Assembly: GCA_003427395.1 (NCBI GenBank)
Contig: BFEA01000092.1
Location: 864,269-895,952 of the forward strand
Length of the DNA: 31,684 nt
Reading direction: 5' to 3'
Source: Chara braunii
Taxonomy: Eukaryota; Streptophyta; Charophyceae; Charales; Characeae
The notes beneath the pieces were generated by a model, which worked only from the letters and a program-made list of their open reading frames with translations, searched no databases and was not told the origin of the DNA. Shown here piece by piece: positions 27,940 to 31,684 of this stretch; the first letter of the stretch is position 1, and every line of letters begins with the position of its first letter. The position numbers and the translations under genes were made by a program.

Positions 27940-28700
27940 GACACTGGGACTTTGGCCAAGACTGGGGCTTTGGCCAAGACCGGGGCTCTGGCCGAGATCG
28001 GGATTTCTGGCGAGAATCAGGACTGGAGCCAAGACCGAGACTTGGGCGGGAATCGGGACCAAGGGTGAGATCAGGATCAGGGAAGGGACCTGGACCGAGG
28101 TTCGGACCCGGAAAGGGGATACGGACCGAGCCAGAACCGGCACTGAGAAAGGGAACGGGCACGACCAGGACCATCGCCGGATCGAGATTGGTACCAAACT
28201 TAGGGATTTATTGAGACCGAGGCACAAGGGAGCTAGAACATTGGGCGGAGCTGAAACTTCAGTTGGGGCAGGGACTTCGGACGGGGCCAAGGGCATTGGT
28301 CGAGGCCAGAAGACATCAAGCGGAGACTTCTGAGTCAAGTCGGGACCTTTGAGTCAGGACGGGACTACGGTACTGGGTGCAGACAGCCAGAGACTTTGGG
28401 GCACAGGCTGATCCACGGATGGACAGGCTGGGACATCGGAACCAGGCCCGGACCGCGGGGCCTCGGCAAGGGGGGATAACTTTAACTTTAAATAAGACAC
28501 ACACCCGAGCTGTAGAGAAGACAGCGTGACTCAGTTGGTCAGGGTTGCAGGGCTCCGATCAGACTAAGGCCGGAGCCATCAGACCAGACCAGCGATATCT
28601 GTATCATGTCGGGACTTTTAGGCTACACCAAAGCTCTTGAGTTACATCGGGACCTTGTACCGAGTTGGGACCTCCGGTTAGACCTGGACTTTGGGGTTAA
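27940..28700. repeat. Decaying 18-bp minisatellite
   Basis: It starts as clear units of GACTGGGGCTTTGGCCAA (27946-28010). The period then stays near 18 while the units diverge (GATCGGGATTTCTGGCGA, GACCGAGACTTGGGCGG and so on). Words such as TCGGGACYTT persist to about 28690. In frame it gives a six-residue periodicity (GLWPRL, GLWPRP). No independent sign of a gene. Confidence 0.65.
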
Positions 28701-29490
28701 AAATTGAGATCTTGGTTGCATCCAGCGAGTACGACACGACGACAGATGCCGAGTGCTTCTGAGGCTTTATCATAAGGAGGACGGCGGCACAAACGGACTT
28801 ATGGCGAAGCTCGACCTCGAGCTATGGCCCCAATGGGCCTGGGAGTCCAGTTCTGACACTGAGAGTTCCAGTACAGTTCCCTAGGTTCAGCGGGCGCGTT
28901 ACTGGCGTCACCCCATTGGGCGGAGAATCCGTCATAGGCTGTTAGTAAGATCAGTCGGGACTCAAACTGATTTTCCAGTTTCGGGCGCGGGAACTATTTC
29001 AGGGACTGGAACTCGCACTGTGGACCCTATTACTCTGGATTAAATGGGAATACATATATTGTTTCTCCCGAGTGCTGGTTTGTGAGTCGGTCGTCGTCGC
29101 GTCTTCGATCGATTTTAGTGGTCATTGTGTGGATCTGGACTGACCAGTTTTCTTGTAGGATACAGGAGCCCCGATCGACCCTCCTGTGGGTGACAGACAC
29201 GGAGCGAGAGACAGGGTCCGATCGGCGTGCCGACAGATCGCTTCAACCGGTCGACACCGTGCGACCAGGCTCGTTCGACTGCGCTTCCACCAGGGTTGGG
29301 TCACGAGCCCTGGTGCCTGTCACTACTGTTCGGTCCAAGTTCCCCTCGATACTGGTAGGGTAACGGTCCTGCGTGCTGGTCGCACTGAGGTAGGATAGTA
29401 GGAATAGGGGGTGCGATCAATGTGAGCCTAGTAACTGGCCTCTACAACACACTGAAATTTTTAGGGGGGGGAAAAAAAAAACTTTTGAAC
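28701..29490. other. Unassigned region
   Basis: No repeat family or coding domain is recognised. Open frames around 29082-29400 occur on both strands and carry no known motif. Confidence 0.35.
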
Positions 29491-29496
29491 CTAAAT

Positions 29497-29826
29497 CCGG
29501 ATGTCGGCGGCATCCGGAAATGACGGTGAGAACCGGCGGTGTGACCAGCCCTTCCCTTGTTTGGTAAGGCCGCATGGATGTGTGGTTGCAGAAAAAAACA
29601 ATTCTAGACCGCGCGATTCACGGCTGTTAGGTCGTGCGGCTGTTAGGCCGTGCGATTCACGGCCTGAATGGCAAAAAAAGAATGGTTGCGTTGCGTATGC
29701 GGCCGTGGCATAAAATGTGGGGTTATTTTGCATCGTTCCCAAGTTGTCTCTGGTTAGTTTTGTTTTCTTTACTCCTACGTAACATGGTCGGGAGGGCTCT
29801 CGCCTTTTGCAGAAATGGCGAGAGCC
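29497..29826. repeat. Cluster of short hairpins and a small duplication
   Basis: CCGGATG-TCGGCGG-CATCCGG forms a 7-bp stem at 29497-29517. CGYGCGATTCACGGC occurs twice at 29608-29665 with TGTTAGGYCGTGCG between. A perfect 10-bp stem GGCTCTCGCC/GGCGAGAGCC with a 12-base loop lies at 29795-29826. Confidence 0.55.
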
Positions 29827-29962
29827 GATGAGCTCGACAATGGGGACCCCCGCTTTCAGCTCCTAACTTCCGCTCCCCCCCCCGACCCCCCAAAATATCG
29901 GGGCAGCGTCCTGACTAACGGCTCCATTGGTGGCAAGTTTGGTTAAAATGATGCAAATCTTA

Positions 29963-30120
29963 TTAAACCACCAGTACTTGGCCCAGCTACCGGCCACGGA
30001 AAAAAGCAGAGTAAAAACGTTTCTAGTCGGATGAATTTGGGCGCTCCTGTAGTAGCCCGTACGTTTCCTAAAATTGTGGCGCGTTAACGGGCACGACTCT
30101 AGGAAGTACTGGTGGTTTAA
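29963..30120. repeat. 17-bp perfect inverted repeat
   Basis: TTAAACCACCAGTACTT at 29963-29979 is perfectly inverted at 30104-30120. The right arm abuts the left end of the next inverted-repeat element. Confidence 0.7.
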
Positions 30121-30128
30121 CACCCTTG

Positions 30129-30840
30129 GGCCTGGACCCACTAGCGAGGTATTCTACTTCGTGGTTGACGTCGATCACGTGCGGCTGGGGGTGACGAACA
30201 CGAACCGCACATCTCACTTTGCATCGATGGGCCCGCCTGATGCAGTGTACAGTGGTGCCCATGAGAAAGCACCAACCAATGAACTGGCTGCTACTGGAAT
30301 TGTTTTTTTATATTAAACATTGACGGTGGTCTCGATTTCCAGACTTTTGGAGGGGGGAAGGGACGTTTTTGAGACTTCGCGCATTGCTGTTTACGCCTTG
30401 CCGTACTACAAAAAAAAATAAAAATTGCGGGCAGTTACTATCGTTCCGTCAGACATGGTGGTTTTAGTACAGTCGGGACATAGGGCCTGGCAACGTGAGG
30501 ATAATAGTGCACATGCATTTGGACTCTTCCTCGGCACAGTTCATTCATATTTTTTGACTTGTTCTTTTTTTTTTTCCCTCTCATAAACGCCCAGGTTGTT
30601 GTAGAGGCTGGATTACAGACACATGAGAGTCACCTTCGACAATCGGCCCAGTTGTAGAGGCCCCCTAATCCTATGGGACTTCCTCCCAACCTACCTCTTT
30701 CCTCCTGAAAGCGTACAAAAAAAAATCGACGATAAAAAAAATTATAACAGAAATTAATTTTGTTTGATTCATTCAAAACCATTCAAAAATACAAAAATGT
30801 TGTCACACATGGTAGAATACTTCGCTAGTGGGTCCAGGCC
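30129..30840. mobile_element. Candidate TIR element with 29-bp ends
   Basis: A 29-bp segment beginning GGCCTGGACCCACTAGCGA at 30129-30157 is inverted at 30812-30840 with one mismatch. The ~710 bases between have no coding capacity. A related end, GGCCAGGTCCGACTAACGA, lies at 30983-31001 in the same orientation as the left end. A weaker pair of such motifs occurs at about 893-925. Superfamily is not assignable; no target-site duplication could be set. Confidence 0.5.
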
Positions 30841-31011
30841 CCTGGGCTTTAGGGAAAAAAAACAAAAATAAATAAACTCTCACCTCACATATTTTTTCTT
30901 AACAGCCGTTCTTTCATGTCATGGAACATTTCTTTCACTACCTACCTACCACTACTCCTAAGGCTACACACGGGACCCCTGGGGCCAGGTCCGACTAACG
31001 AAAAGTTCAGC

Positions 31012-31684
31012 TTGGACGCTGGGTTTTCAACCATGTGCGGCCCGGGGCGACTGGCGCTGACCGCTGATCGTGGCAGGGATCGACCGCGAAGCTGTTTTTC
31101 GCGTCCCCGCCTATGTCGATGCAACCCCGCGTCCAATAGAAAGATTTGGATTTTAGTTTTCGGCGTGTTTGCAGAGCACATTCGTCGGGCGGGAAGCTAC
31201 AAATCTATGGAATTTTTTCGTGTGGGGTGTTTTTGAAGCTTCGCTTTTTTGTTTTTTAATTCAGAAAATCGTTTGGGTCGGTGGGTCTTTCTTTTTTTTT
31301 CCTTTACGAACTGTGCAGTTGCCCCCATACGCGCCGGGTGGCACGGTGTCAGGTTGTTTCATGAGTCTGTGAACCCAGATGTGCTCCGACGTCCATGTTC
31401 ATCACCGCTGCACGCATCCGGTCTACCGCGTAGTCTATGTGCATTCGTGAAAGCTGGCACTTTGTCATCATGATGAACAGGGAGCACTGGCCGCAACGAC
31501 ATCCGGGTGTGCATGTGGAAACGTCGTAGTCCCTGCTAGCGGATCTTGGCTGGTTCCATGCATAGACCCCGAATCCTACGTCGTGTCGTCCATAGCTTCA
31601 TGCAGCTGCAACCACTAGGCAACGTTTGCTCCTTGTATCGTTGGTGTCTCCGTTCCGTTATTCTCCGTAGACGAGTTCAGTGTG
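31012..31684. other. Unassigned right end
   Basis: No repeat, RNA or coding domain is recognised. Open frames of up to about 74 codons occur on the plus strand without motifs. Confidence 0.35.

Overview
This window looks like repeat-rich intergenic DNA from a large eukaryotic nuclear genome. It is probably from the green (plant/streptophyte algal) lineage. The signs are a degraded Ty3/gypsy LTR retrotransposon, the 3' end of a LINE with a plant-type zinc-binding C-terminus, telobox-like AAACCCTA motifs, a plant mitochondrial-type tRNA-Pro copy, long homopolymers and microsatellites, and draft-assembly Ns. A charophyte such as Chara is plausible, but the sequence alone does not prove it. I found no intact protein-coding host gene and nothing prokaryotic (no operon, CRISPR array or phage module).

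Layout. 1-1430: a diverged ~169-bp tandem duplication, a mitochondrial-type tRNA-Pro(UGG)-like copy and two weaker tRNA-like stretches. 1433-2205: two nested terminal-inverted-repeat (TIR) elements sharing a core. 2580-3660: a hairpin, a ~110-150 bp repeat family and a long foldback element. 3660-5400: mostly unassigned, with a tandem duplication at 4661-4880. 5415-5531: a (GA)n tract. 5560-10550: a minus-strand Ty3/gypsy element read right to left as gag, protease, RT, RNase H, integrase, all broken. 11050-12130: two diverged copies of an LTR-like block. 13576-14401: a second gag fragment of the same family with telobox-like motifs just upstream. 13186-15120: a dispersed/tandem motif series. 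15656-16400: a second copy of the TIR family seen at 1761. 17404-18094: a reverse-transcriptase fragment. 18403-18770: a second foldback copy. 19385-20626: a LINE 3' end and its A-tail.

22690-23310: a tandem array carrying very strong hairpins, then a T-rich minisatellite. 24530-25660: two inverted copies of the tail seen after the LINE, and a 54-bp duplication. 26690-28700: GC-rich tandem repeats passing into a decaying 18-bp minisatellite. 29490-30860: short hairpins and a pair of 29-bp inverted repeats that may bound a ~710-bp element.

The genes do not form a pathway. The coding remnants belong to selfish elements carrying frameshifts, stops and, in the RT, a changed catalytic residue. 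The least-explained signals are the inverted-repeat families: (i) the foldback family at 3121 and 18403, built of hairpin modules whose paired bases change together; (ii) the TIR family whose ~120-bp core occurs with two unrelated termini; and (iii) the hairpin array at 22690-23140. These are the best candidates for undescribed biology, but function is not shown.
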